From an uncultured Aquimarina sp. (lineage in GTDB: Bacteria > Bacteroidota > Bacteroidia > Flavobacteriales > Flavobacteriaceae), in contig CANMML010000012.1 of the NCBI GenBank assembly GCA_947499005.1, positions 1 through 64,000 of the forward strand: a DNA stretch of 64,000 nucleotides, given 5' to 3'. Under the pieces are notes generated by a model that saw only the letters and a program-made list of their open reading frames with translations, searched no databases and was not told the DNA's origin. A program made the position numbers and the translations under genes. This document shows, piece after piece, positions 46,289 through 53,999 of this stretch. How positions within the stretch are numbered: the stretch's first letter is position 1; each line of letters starts with the position of its first letter.

Positions 46289-46323
46289 AGTAAAGAGTAC
46301 TGAGTACAAAGTACAAAGCACTT
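46289..46323. repeat. Heptad array (AGTACNN), left arm of S23 cassette b
   Basis: Units start at 46289, 46296, 46303, 46310 and 46317 with consensus AGTACNN. They fill the gap between the S23 stop codon and the hisA start. The partner array lies at 46692-46719. Confidence 0.85.
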
Positions 46324-46681
46324 ACATATTTATTTTTAATGATTTTTGAAGTGAGTAATTCATCTTACGAACCTCATTACAAATTTCTAATAATGGATTA
46401 ATGATATCTTCTTTTACTAAATCAAGCCTATGTAATAGCTGTAATTGTGTTTCTAACTCCATTAAAGAGCCATGAGCTATACTTAAAAAATGCAAAAATT
46501 CTTTTTTCGAATTCCGTCCTGCTCCTTCTGCAATGTTAGAAGGAATGCTTACAGAACATCGCTTTATTTGAGAAATCAAACCAAATTTTTCATCTTTTGG
46601 TAATTCTTTTGAAAGTTTATAGACCTCCTCTGTTAGAATCATTGATTTTTGCCAAATTTTAAGATCTTGATATCTATTCAT
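46322..46681 (-). CDS. S23/four-helix-bundle protein, copy b
   Basis: This 119-residue paralogue of the S23 gene at 45181 shares the core [40 protein letters not shown] almost residue for residue, and diverges in the last helix. It lies between hisH and hisA on the same strand. As with copy a, inverted 7-base arrays flank it on both sides and the upstream his gene (hisH) terminates inside the right array. Role unknown; nucleic-acid binding is inferred from the family. Confidence 0.9.
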   Translation of the reverse strand: MNRYQDLKIWQKSMILTEEVYKLSKELPKDEKFGLISQIKRCSVSIPSNIAEGAGRNSKKEFLHFLSIAHGSLMELETQLQLLHRLDLVKEDIINPLLEICNEVRKMNYSLQKSLKINM

Positions 46682-46691
46682 TATTAAATCT

Positions 46692-46719
46692 TTGTACTCT
46701 ATACTGACTACTTTGTACT
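46692..46719. repeat. Heptad array (NNNTACT), right arm of S23 cassette b
   Basis: Four inverted units start at 46692, 46699, 46706 and 46713, all ending in ACT with core TACT. GAGTACAAAG near 46302-46311 on the left is complemented by CTTTGTACTC at 46690-46699. The final codons of hisH (SSTK and stop, 46708-46722) are built from this array. Confidence 0.85.
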
Positions 46720-47295
46720 AGAGAGGAAATTCGATAGAATTTTCTCTCCAACATCACTACTTTTCTCTGGGTGAAATTGGGTTCCGTAAAAATTATCTTT
46801 TTGTAAACCCGAGCTATAATTAACTCCGTAATCTGTTTCACAAATAGTCTCTTCTGAAATTGGAGCATAAAAACTATGCACCAAATAAATGTAGCTTTCT
46901 TCTGTTACACCATCAAACAAAGAGGTTTTGAAGTTTCTTATTTGATTCCAACCTATTTGTGGAACTTTAACCGAATTATCGAAACGTTTTACTTCCACAT
47001 CAAAAATGCCCAAGCCTTTAGTATTTCCTTCCTCTGTAGCATTACACATTAATTGCATTCCTAAGCAAATCCCTAATACCGGCTGCTTTAATGTAGGAAT
47101 CAACGTATCTAAACCACTTTCACGCAATTTAGCCATAGCACTACTTGCTTCTCCCACTCCTGGAAAAATGACTTTATCAGCTGCTTTTATCTCTTCAGGA
47201 TCGTCACTCAACACAGCAGTATACCCTAAACGCTCTATTGCGAATTTGATACTCTGTATATTTCCTGCTCCGTAATTTATGATTACAATCTTCAT
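46708..47295 (-). CDS. hisH: Imidazole glycerol phosphate synthase glutaminase subunit HisH
   Basis: This 195-residue class I glutamine amidotransferase supplies ammonia to HisF. Catalytic Cys77 (LGICLGMQLM), His175 and Glu177 (QFHPEKS) are all present, with INYGAGNIQSI at the start and GVGEASSAM. The last residues SSTK are encoded by the heptad array bordering the S23 gene downstream. Confidence 0.97.
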   Translation of the reverse strand: MKIVIINYGAGNIQSIKFAIERLGYTAVLSDDPEEIKAADKVIFPGVGEASSAMAKLRESGLDTLIPTLKQPVLGICLGMQLMCNATEEGNTKGLGIFDVEVKRFDNSVKVPQIGWNQIRNFKTSLFDGVTEESYIYLVHSFYAPISEETICETDYGVNYSSGLQKDNFYGTQFHPEKSSDVGEKILSNFLSSTK

Positions 47296-47299
47296 TACT

Positions 47300-47371
47300 T
47301 AGTTATTAGTATTTAGTCACTAGTCATAAGTTTTATAGCCTTTTTCTAATGACTAACTACTTAGGACTAAT
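47300..47371. repeat. Paired heptad arrays in the hisB-hisH gap (core TAGT/ACTA)
   Basis: Four left units of consensus TAGTNNN start at 47300, 47307, 47314 and 47321. Four inverted units start at 47344, 47351, 47358 and 47365 (three keep CTAA/ACTAA, one is diverged). The centre is about 16 bases and carries no ORF. Confidence 0.82.
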
Positions 47372-47379
47372 GCTGGCTG

Positions 47380-48519
47380 CTAAAGCAGCCCTTTTGTACT
47401 TGGCAAAAACATCTTATTGGCATCACGCTTTACTGCCATTTTCATAGCTTTAGCAAATGCTTTGAAAATACCTTCTATTTTATGATGCTCGTTATCGCCT
47501 TCTGCTTTTACATTTAAGTTACATTTTGCTCCGTCAGAGAAAGATTTAAACAGGTGTAAAAACATTTCTGTAGGCATATCTCCTATCTTTTCTCGTTTGA
47601 AATCGGCATCCCAAACTAACCAAGGTCTTCCTCCAAAATCAACGGCAACTTGTGCTAAACAATCATCCATAGGTAAACAAAAACCATAACGCTCGATCCC
47701 CAGTTTATTTCCTAATGCTTTCGCAAATAGCTCACCTAAAGCAATCATGGTATCTTCAATCGTATGGTGCTCGTCTACATGTAAATCTCCATCTACCTTT
47801 ACGGTTAAATCCATCGATCCATGACGCCCTATTTGATCTAACATATGATCAAAGAAATCTAAACCTGTAGCAATATCATTTTTACCTGAACCATCTAAAT
47901 TCAGTTTAATGTAAATCTTTGTTTCGTTAGTATTACGTGTAATTTCAGCAACACGATCTTCTAGCTTTAAGAATTCATAAATGGCTGACCAGTCTGTAGA
48001 AGTTAAAGCAATCGCATCTATAATTGCTTGTTGATCTGATTCTGTTTCATTGGCACCCAATTCTGGATCTTGAGATAGAAAAATCCCTTTTGCTCCTAAA
48101 TTTTTAGCTAATTCCATATCGGTAATACGATCTCCTAACACAAAAGAATTCGCTAAATCATACTCCTCTTCATTAAAATACTTCGTTAACAAACCTGTTC
48201 TTGGCTTACGCGTATCTGCATTCTCATGAGGAAAGGTCTTATCGATATGCACCTCTGTAAAAACAACCCCTTCTTTTTCAAAAGCAGATATCACTTTGTT
48301 TTGAGCTGGCCAAAAAGTATCTTCAGGAAAAGAATCTGTACCTAACCCATCCTGATTGGTTACCATTACCAATTCGTAATCCAATTCATTAGCGATTTTT
48401 GCCATGTACTGAAATACTTTAGGGTAAAATTCTAACTTTTCTAAACTATCTAGTTGGTAATCTACTGGTGGCTCAAGTACCAAGGTACCATCACGATCTA
48501 TAAATAATACTTTTTTCAT
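47380..48519 (-). CDS. hisB: Bifunctional histidinol-phosphatase/imidazoleglycerol-phosphate dehydratase
   Basis: The 379-residue fusion has an N-terminal HAD phosphatase with FIDRDGTL (nucleophile Asp7 or the adjacent DxD pair) and [14 protein letters not shown], and a C-terminal IGP dehydratase (from about 190) with [22 protein letters not shown], the metal-binding [14 protein letters not shown] and [17 protein letters not shown]. It catalyses the seventh and ninth... that is, the dehydratase and phosphatase steps of the pathway on one chain. Heptad arrays lie on both sides of the gene. Confidence 0.97.
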   Translation of the reverse strand: MKKVLFIDRDGTLVLEPPVDYQLDSLEKLEFYPKVFQYMAKIANELDYELVMVTNQDGLGTDSFPEDTFWPAQNKVISAFEKEGVVFTEVHIDKTFPHENADTRKPRTGLLTKYFNEEEYDLANSFVLGDRITDMELAKNLGAKGIFLSQDPELGANETESDQQAIIDAIALTSTDWSAIYEFLKLEDRVAEITRNTNETKIYIKLNLDGSGKNDIATGLDFFDHMLDQIGRHGSMDLTVKVDGDLHVDEHHTIEDTMIALGELFAKALGNKLGIERYGFCLPMDDCLAQVAVDFGGRPWLVWDADFKREKIGDMPTEMFLHLFKSFSDGAKCNLNVKAEGDNEHHKIEGIFKAFAKAMKMAVKRDANKMFLPSTKGLL

Positions 48520-48521
48520 TT

Positions 48522-48615
48522 GTATAGCTATCAGCTATCAGATTTCAGGTATCAGTAAAACCCGATATATAATAATTCTTATTTTTTATGGCTGAAAGCT
48601 GATACCTGACAGCCG
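48522..48615. repeat. Paired heptad arrays in the hisC-hisB gap (core ATCAG/CTG)
   Basis: Five left units start at 48522, 48529, 48536, 48543 and 48550 with consensus TATCAGN. Four inverted units end in CTG or CCG and start at 48588, 48595, 48602 and 48609. CAGGTATCAG (48546-48555) is the exact complement of CTGATACCTG (48599-48608). Confidence 0.85.
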
Positions 48616-48623
48616 AGACCATT

Positions 48624-49670
48624 TTAAATATTTAAATGCCTCAAAACTTCAATCAATGCTAGGTTCTCTTCTTTCGTCCCCACCGTAAAACGCAATGTAT
48701 TTTCACACAAAGGCTGTGTAGTACGATTACGAATTACAATTCCCTTTTCTAAAAGTTGATTATATCTCGCCGTTGCATCATCTACTTTAGCTAATACAAA
48801 ATTAGCATCCGTTGGATAAATATGTTTGACAAAACTAATGTTTTCTAATGCTTTTATAAGGGTCTTACGTTCTTCAAGTATCTCCTTTATTTCTTGTTGT
48901 ACGCTTCCCGTATCTTTTACTCTTTCTAATGCTTTTAACTGAGTTAACTCATTTACATTATAAGGAGGTTTTATCTTATTCAATACAGCAATAATAGCTT
49001 CTGAAGCAAAACATAATCCTAAACGAATTCCAGCTAAACCATAAGCTTTTGAAAGCGTTTGAGTAACAATCAAATTAGGGTACTTTGGCAAATACTGAAT
49101 TAAACTTTCTCCTTCTGCAAAATCTATATAAGCTTCGTCAACCACAACTAAACCATTAAAGTTTTCTAATAGTTGAATTACTTTATCCAAATCAAAAGCA
49201 TTTCCTGTTGGGTTATTGGGTGAACATAAAAACAATATTTTAGAATTTACTTTTGCTGCTTTTAATATTTCATCCACATTAGGCTGAAAACTATCCGTTA
49301 GTAATACTTTTCGTTCCTCTATTTCATTTAGATTAGCCAATACCGTATACATCCCATACGAAGGTGGAAGTGTAATAATATTATCTTCCTTAGGTTGACA
49401 AAAAGCCCTAAATAATAAATCTAATACTTCATCACTACCGTTTCCTAATAAGATTTGAGAAGTACTCACTTTTTTCTGATCTGCAATTACTTCTTTTAAG
49501 CTTCTTTGCAATGGATCGGGATAACGATTTACTCCATTCTCATATGGATTTTCGTTAGCATCTAAAAAAATCATTTTAGATCCATCCGATACATATTCGT
49601 CACGCGCCGAACTATAAGGCTTCATCGCCTTTACATTTTCACGAATGATATTATTTAAATTAAATTTCAT
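48624..49670 (-). CDS. hisC: Histidinol-phosphate aminotransferase
   Basis: This 348-residue class II PLP aminotransferase converts imidazole-acetol phosphate and glutamate to histidinol phosphate. It has DANENPYENGVNRYPDP, the ILLGNGSDEVLDLL loop, SPNNPTGN, VVVDEAYIDF, and the PLP lysine in TLSKAYGLAGIRLG; the C-terminal TLRFTVGT carries the carboxylate-binding Arg. Length and motifs are normal. Confidence 0.97.
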   Translation of the reverse strand: MKFNLNNIIRENVKAMKPYSSARDEYVSDGSKMIFLDANENPYENGVNRYPDPLQRSLKEVIADQKKVSTSQILLGNGSDEVLDLLFRAFCQPKEDNIITLPPSYGMYTVLANLNEIEERKVLLTDSFQPNVDEILKAAKVNSKILFLCSPNNPTGNAFDLDKVIQLLENFNGLVVVDEAYIDFAEGESLIQYLPKYPNLIVTQTLSKAYGLAGIRLGLCFASEAIIAVLNKIKPPYNVNELTQLKALERVKDTGSVQQEIKEILEERKTLIKALENISFVKHIYPTDANFVLAKVDDATARYNQLLEKGIVIRNRTTQPLCENTLRFTVGTKEENLALIEVLRHLNI

Positions 49671-49677
49671 TTTTAAT

Positions 49678-49746
49678 TAGTATACAGTACATAGTATACA
49701 GCATTAAGACTTTTCTCCTTGTACTTAATACTGACTACTTAATACT
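49678..49746. repeat. Paired heptad arrays in the chaN-hisC gap (core AGTA/TACT)
   Basis: Left units start at 49678, 49685, 49692 and 49699 (AGTA core in three of four; units 1 and 3 identical). Inverted units start at 49719, 49726, 49733 and 49740, all ending in ACT, with units 2 and 4 identical. The centre is 13 bases. Confidence 0.85.
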
Positions 49747-49749
49747 ATT

Positions 49750-50598
49750 TCAATACGTTTTCGTCATCGATTCGGGTATGCAAATAATAAAGTCTGCCTT
49801 CCCTATATGTTCGACTTCTAGTGCCTTTATATTTTTTTGTTGCACGGTAGATATCGTTTTAAAACGTACATCTTCCTTGTAATTTTTTAGATACCAGCCA
49901 ATTCCTTCATGAAAATCGGAATGAAAACTTCCATTCACATGAAAAAATAAATGATCTCCTTTTGCTTGTTTTAGAATAAAGTGTGCCATGGTAGCATCTT
50001 TAATTGCTTGCGCTTTAACTAAATTCTCACCACCATGATCCCCCATCATCGTCAGCATTTTTTTATACTGAGGTAATTCTCCGTCAAATGGTATTTGTAA
50101 GGGTGCTATCCCTTCTTTTTGTTTATCCGTTAGCATTTCTAAAGAATTAATACCCTCTTTAAAAACCTGACGCGCATACTTTCTTGTAATGTTTGTGGCA
50201 AAAACAGTTACACCTTTATTTTTTGCCCAATTCACTATCGGAAAATAATCGGTAGTAAAATTAGACCAAAGTCCATCATTATCTAAAAACGCTTCTTCAG
50301 AAATACTTCCTTTCAAATATCCATTCAATAATTCTTCTTGATGTCTTTCGAACATCTCCATCCCTATTTGTACTGGTTTCTTTTCGTGAATGTCTTTTAT
50401 CAATTCAAAAGTTAACCAGTGCGCAATAGGATCATTATGAATTTCCCCAAATAATACGATTTCTGTTTTTAAAAGTGACTTGATCATTTTAGAATACTTC
50501 ACTTTCTTTCCTTTAGCATTATAAATTAGATATGCTGGTTTTTGGGCATAATTGATAAACCCTAAAAAAAGTGATATGTATACAAGAATGCTTTTCAT
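49750..50598 (-). CDS. ChaN-like (DUF399, haem-binding/Tiki superfamily) exported protein
   Basis: This 282-residue protein has a signal peptide (ILVYISLFLGFINYAQ) and one ChaN domain: EIVLFGEIHNDPIAHWLTFELIKDI (near 48-72), IGMEMFERHQEELLNGYL, ATNITRKYARQV and the late FHVNGSFHSDFHEGIGWYL. Relatives bind haem or act as EreA/Tiki-like metal hydrolases. It has no role in histidine synthesis, yet it lies between hisD and hisC in the same orientation. Gaps of 142 and 79 bases on either side suggest insertion into the operon. Confidence 0.87.
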   Translation of the reverse strand: MKSILVYISLFLGFINYAQKPAYLIYNAKGKKVKYSKMIKSLLKTEIVLFGEIHNDPIAHWLTFELIKDIHEKKPVQIGMEMFERHQEELLNGYLKGSISEEAFLDNDGLWSNFTTDYFPIVNWAKNKGVTVFATNITRKYARQVFKEGINSLEMLTDKQKEGIAPLQIPFDGELPQYKKMLTMMGDHGGENLVKAQAIKDATMAHFILKQAKGDHLFFHVNGSFHSDFHEGIGWYLKNYKEDVRFKTISTVQQKNIKALEVEHIGKADFIICIPESMTKTY

Positions 50599-50629
50599 AC
50601 TTTGTAGTAGTTAAGAAAGGTAAATAATA

Positions 50630-50735
50630 ATAGAATTAGCGAATGTATTAACCTTATTGTTAATTTATTGTACTTAAATTTTTAACTCTCTATTTCTTCT
50701 ATTATTCTCTATCCCTTTAACTCCTCTAATTCTAT
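50630..50735. repeat. Weak inverted repeat in the hisD-chaN gap
   Basis: ATAGAATTAG (50630-50639) and CTAATTCTAT (50726-50735) are exact complements. The region between is AT-rich with recurrent TCTA words but no clear 7-base period, so it is not counted with the heptad arrays. Confidence 0.45.
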
Positions 50736-50740
50736 AACTC

Positions 50741-52033
50741 CTATTTTATCTTATTCTCTTCAATCAATCGTAAAGAAACAGCACTCCTATGCGCTTGTAA
50801 GCCTTCTGCTTCAGCCATCATTTCTATTATTGGCCCAAGACCATGCAACCCTTGTTCTGTAATTTTTTGAAACGTCATGCTTTTCATAAACGTATCTAAA
50901 TTAACACCGCTGTAATTTTTTGCATAACCATTGGTAGGTAATGTATGATTGGTTCCCGAAGCATAATCACCTGCACTTTCAGGAGTGAAGTTCCCTATAA
51001 ATACAGAACCTGCATTAGCAATATTATCCACATAGAAATCTTCGTCTTCTACACAAACAATAAAATGTTCTGGTCCATATTCATTAATTAAGTCTAAAGC
51101 GATTTGATCGTTCTCTACATAAATCATTTTAGAATTTTCAATAGCTACAGCTGCTATTTCCTTTCTAGGCAGATTCCCTAATTGTAATGCTACTTCGGCT
51201 TCTGTCTTTTCGATAAATTCTTTTGAGGTAGACACCAAAATCACTTGACTGTCTTTACCGTGTTCTGCCTGACTCAACAAGTCTGAAGCCACATAAATTG
51301 AATTGGCTGTATCATCGGCAACTACTAATAATTCACTCGGTCCCGCAGGCATATCAATCGCAACTCCGTATTTTGTCGCTAATTGTTTAGCTACAGTTAC
51401 GTACTGATTTCCTGGCCCAAAAATCTTATACGCCTTAGGAATAGTTTCAGTACCAAATGTCATAGCCGCTACTGCTTGAATTCCACCAACTTTAAAGATT
51501 TTGGTTACCCCACAAAGTTTAGCAGCATATAAAATCGCAGGATGAACATGGCCTTCATCATCTGGAGGAGTACATAAAATTACTTCTTTGCAACCAGCTA
51601 TTTTTGCAGGAATAGCTAACATTAAAATAGTAGAAAACAACGGTGCTGTTCCTCCAGGAATATATAACCCTACTTTTTCGATAGGTCTTTTTTCTTGCCA
51701 ACAAGTAACTCCAGGATAAGTCTCTACTTCGACTCTTTCTGTTTTTTGCGCTTCATGGAAACGATAAATATTATCCGCTGCTATCTGAATGGCTTGCTTC
51801 ATAGTCTCTGAAATTCGAAGTAATTCCACCTCTATCTCTCCCTCAGATACTAACGTATTTTCAATAGTTACCTTATCAAAGCGCTCTGTATATTTCTTGA
51901 TAGCTGCATCTCCATTTTCTTTTACATCAGCAAAGATTTCAGCTACAGTTCCTTCTATATCAGCAACCGTTTGGGTTGGTCTTTTCAATAATTCTTCCCA
52001 TTGATCTGGGCTTGGATTGTATATTTTTTTCAT
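50741..52033 (-). CDS. hisD: Histidinol dehydrogenase
   Basis: This 430-residue zinc enzyme makes the last two NAD-dependent oxidations to histidine. It has VGLYIPGGTAPLFSTILMLAIPAKIAGC, GPGNQYVTVAKQLA, IDMPAGPSELLVVADD, SQAEHGKDSQVILV with a zinc-ligand His, and the late SAGDYASGTNHTLPTNGYA with the catalytic His region. Second gene of the operon. Confidence 0.97.
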   Translation of the reverse strand: MKKIYNPSPDQWEELLKRPTQTVADIEGTVAEIFADVKENGDAAIKKYTERFDKVTIENTLVSEGEIEVELLRISETMKQAIQIAADNIYRFHEAQKTERVEVETYPGVTCWQEKRPIEKVGLYIPGGTAPLFSTILMLAIPAKIAGCKEVILCTPPDDEGHVHPAILYAAKLCGVTKIFKVGGIQAVAAMTFGTETIPKAYKIFGPGNQYVTVAKQLATKYGVAIDMPAGPSELLVVADDTANSIYVASDLLSQAEHGKDSQVILVSTSKEFIEKTEAEVALQLGNLPRKEIAAVAIENSKMIYVENDQIALDLINEYGPEHFIVCVEDEDFYVDNIANAGSVFIGNFTPESAGDYASGTNHTLPTNGYAKNYSGVNLDTFMKSMTFQKITEQGLHGLGPIIEMMAEAEGLQAHRSAVSLRLIEENKIK

Positions 52034-52041
52034 GTTTATTT

Positions 52042-52155
52042 AGATATGAGATATGAGATATGAGATATGAGATTCAACTGAAACTAAACTATAATCATCA
52101 TATGTAAATATTTTATCTAATAGTGAAGCGATCTAACATCTAACTTCTCAATACT
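52042..52155. repeat. Paired heptad arrays in the hisG-hisD gap (core AGAT/ATCT)
   Basis: Left: four perfect copies of AGATATG at 52042-52069 plus a partial fifth to 52072. Right: units at 52128, 52135, 52142 and 52149, where the first two end in ATCT and the next in TTCT and TACT. The two arrays are inverted relative to each other and separated by about 55 bases. Confidence 0.82.
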
Positions 52156-52157
52156 TC

Positions 52158-53015
52158 TTATAGAACCATTTTCTCAATAGGACACACTAAAATACCTTCT
52201 GCTCCGGCTAGTTTTAGTTCATCAATTACGTCCCAAAATTTATTTTTCGGAATTACCGTATGCACACTACTCCACCCTTCTTCTGCTAAAGGCAAAATCG
52301 TAGGACTACGCATACCAGGAAGTAACTTAATTACAGCATCCAGTTTATCGTTAGGCGCATTTAATAATACATATTTTGCATTACGTGCCTTTAGTACCGA
52401 CTGAATTCTAAACTGAAGCTTTTTAAGCAATTCCTTGGCGTCTTCGTTTATTAATGGAGAAACCGCTAAAACTGCTTCCGAAGTAAACATTACTTCAGCT
52501 TCCTTCAGGTTATTTTTAAATAAAGTACTTCCACTAGAAACAATATCACAAATTGCATCTGCCAAACCAATATTAGGAGCAATTTCTACCGATCCTGAAA
52601 TCTGATGAATCTCATAAGAGATTCCTTTATCTGCTAAATACTGATCTACCGTATTCGGATATGAGGTTGCAATACGCTTTCCATCCAAATCCTTAATAGA
52701 ATTATATTCAACATCTTTAGGGACAGCCAAAGAAACTTTACACTTCGAAAAGTTTAATTTTTCGGCAACCGTAATATCTTCTCCTTTTTCTACCAATACG
52801 TTTTCTCCTATAATGGCAATATCAACTACACCATCTCGAAGGTATTGAGGAATATCTCCATTTCGTAAAAACATAACTTCCATTGGAAAATTACGTGTTT
52901 CGGCCTTTAATTGATCTTTTCCATTATCAATGGAAATTCCACAATCTTTAAGAATCTGTACGGAATCTTCGTTTAATCTTCCGCTTTTCTGAATGGCAAT
53001 TCTAATTTTTGTCAT
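52158..53015 (-). CDS. hisG: ATP phosphoribosyltransferase, long form
   Basis: This 285-residue first enzyme joins ATP and PRPP. The catalytic part (IRIAIQKSGRLNEDSVQIL, IVSSGSTLFKNNLKE for PRPP binding) is followed from about residue 210 by a regulatory ACT-like domain (SSVHTVIPKNKFWDVIDELKLAGAEGILVCPIEKMV) found only in long-form HisG, so no HisZ partner is needed and histidine feedback is expected. Expression is probably controlled by the attenuator at 53058-53174. Confidence 0.97.
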   Translation of the reverse strand: MTKIRIAIQKSGRLNEDSVQILKDCGISIDNGKDQLKAETRNFPMEVMFLRNGDIPQYLRDGVVDIAIIGENVLVEKGEDITVAEKLNFSKCKVSLAVPKDVEYNSIKDLDGKRIATSYPNTVDQYLADKGISYEIHQISGSVEIAPNIGLADAICDIVSSGSTLFKNNLKEAEVMFTSEAVLAVSPLINEDAKELLKKLQFRIQSVLKARNAKYVLLNAPNDKLDAVIKLLPGMRSPTILPLAEEGWSSVHTVIPKNKFWDVIDELKLAGAEGILVCPIEKMVL

Positions 53016-53057
53016 TGTTCGTTCTTTTCCCTAAAAAGGAGTGTTTATTTTACCAAA

Positions 53058-53089
53058 AAGACCCGTTTGAGCTAACTCAAACGGGTCTT
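53058..53089 (-). terminator. his operon attenuator terminator
   Basis: A perfect 14-bp stem (53076-53089 with 53058-53071) with a 4-base loop is followed by five U on the minus strand. It lies 28 bases after the leader-peptide stop and 42 bases before hisG. Its 5' arm contains CCGUUUGAG, which can alternatively pair with CUCAAGCGG inside the leader ORF (53123-53131). Confidence 0.88.
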
Positions 53090-53117
53090 CGTATATATCA
53101 ATTATGCACATACCAAA

Positions 53118-53174
53118 CTACACCGCTTGAGCGAGAAAATAGTAATGATGATGATGTACACATGTAAAAGTCAT
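53118..53174 (-). CDS. hisL: his operon leader peptide
   Basis: This 18-residue ORF reads MTFTCVHHHHYYFLAQAV and stops at TAG (53118-53120). Four consecutive CAT histidine codons (7-10) are the hallmark of translation-coupled attenuation in histidine operons. The antiterminator half-site CUCAAGCGG spans codons 14-17, so a ribosome stalled at the His codons leaves it free to block the terminator, while a ribosome reaching the stop codon covers it. The ORF is too short to be found by length-based gene calling. Confidence 0.87.
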   Translation of the reverse strand: MTFTCVHHHHYYFLAQAV

Positions 53175-53192
53175 TTCTAATTATTTACTGTG

Positions 53193-53223
53193 CAAAATAA
53201 AGAAATAATATTCGCTTATTCAA
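53193..53223 (-). promoter_or_regulatory. Candidate his operon promoter
   Basis: On the minus strand TTG (53221-53223) is followed after 21 bases by TATTTTG (53193-53199), close to the Bacteroidota TTG/TAnnTTTG pair with normal spacing. Transcription would begin about 10-15 bases before the leader ORF. Confidence 0.45.
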
Positions 53224-53307
53224 GTATTGTTTTCATAGATATTTCTAAAAATGGTCTATTGTACTTTTTTATCTTATTTTAGAGGGCAACTACTTAAACA
53301 AATACTT

Positions 53308-53985
53308 ATGAAGCGGCTTGGTTTAGCATTAGCCACGTTTGTGATATGGGGAAGTATCGCAAGTACTTACTATGTTTGTATTATTCGCGGCCTTTGTGCT
53401 CCCGAAGAAAAAAAAGAAGTCTCTTCTATTAAGGCTGTTCATCTACCTACCCCTCTTAAAAAGGACATTAAATCAGAAATACCCCTTACTGACTCCATTT
53501 CCATTAAAGAAACAAAAGTTATTGCAATAGATACGTTGAAGAATGTAACAGCAGATGATCTTACGCTAACAAATAAACCTTCTTCTATGATTGTTGTCAA
53601 AGAAGGTGGATTGAACATTACATATCAAAATGAGCTTATAAAATCATATACTTCTAATTTTAGAATATACAAAAGCAATGATTTAGTACGCATCCCTCTT
53701 GGTATACGTGATTATGGAACGATCCTAAAACAAATAATGCAAGAACATAATGCCGAATTAACTATTATTGGGCATTACAATGAATTTGAAACCGATGCTA
53801 CTGGTGTAGCTAGAGCCGAGCAAATACGCAAATTACTTTATGCTGCTTCATTTCCTAGAAAACATATACACATTAGAGCTGAGAAAGCTAAATTCAAATT
53901 TAATAGTTATGTTTTTAGAGGAGGAATCCATTTTGAATTTAAACCCATTGACTCTATTATAACTTTTAAAAAAAATAACATCTAA
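53308..53985 (+). CDS. OmpA-like envelope protein
   Basis: This protein of about 225 residues has an N-terminal signal or anchor (LGLALATFVIWGSIASTYYVC), a variable linker and a C-terminal segment resembling an OmpA domain: ELTIIGHYNEFETDATGVARAEQIRKLLYAASFPRKHIHIRAEK, which has the GHxxxxE...ARAxxIRKLL arrangement but a Tyr instead of the usual Thr-Asp after GH. The frame opens at 53251; ATG 53308 is preferred for the signal. It is divergent from the his operon and followed 14 bases later by a small membrane protein. Confidence 0.65.
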   Translation: MKRLGLALATFVIWGSIASTYYVCIIRGLCAPEEKKEVSSIKAVHLPTPLKKDIKSEIPLTDSISIKETKVIAIDTLKNVTADDLTLTNKPSSMIVVKEGGLNITYQNELIKSYTSNFRIYKSNDLVRIPLGIRDYGTILKQIMQEHNAELTIIGHYNEFETDATGVARAEQIRKLLYAASFPRKHIHIRAEKAKFKFNSYVFRGGIHFEFKPIDSIITFKKNNI

Positions 53986-53999
53986 ACAGTACCCAAAAT

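Noticed and set aside
45181-46681. S23 proteins as part of a diversity-generating retroelement or rRNA intervening sequence
   Set aside because: The only reverse transcriptase is a group II maturase 44 kb away, no template/variable repeat pair was seen, and there is no rRNA gene in the window.
50599-50740. Heptad array in the hisD-chaN gap
   Set aside because: Recurrent TCTA words occur at 9-10-base steps, not 7; only a 10-bp inverted repeat remains.
42945-52155. Heptad arrays as a CRISPR array
   Set aside because: Units are 7 bases with no 30-40-base spacers, and no cas genes are present.
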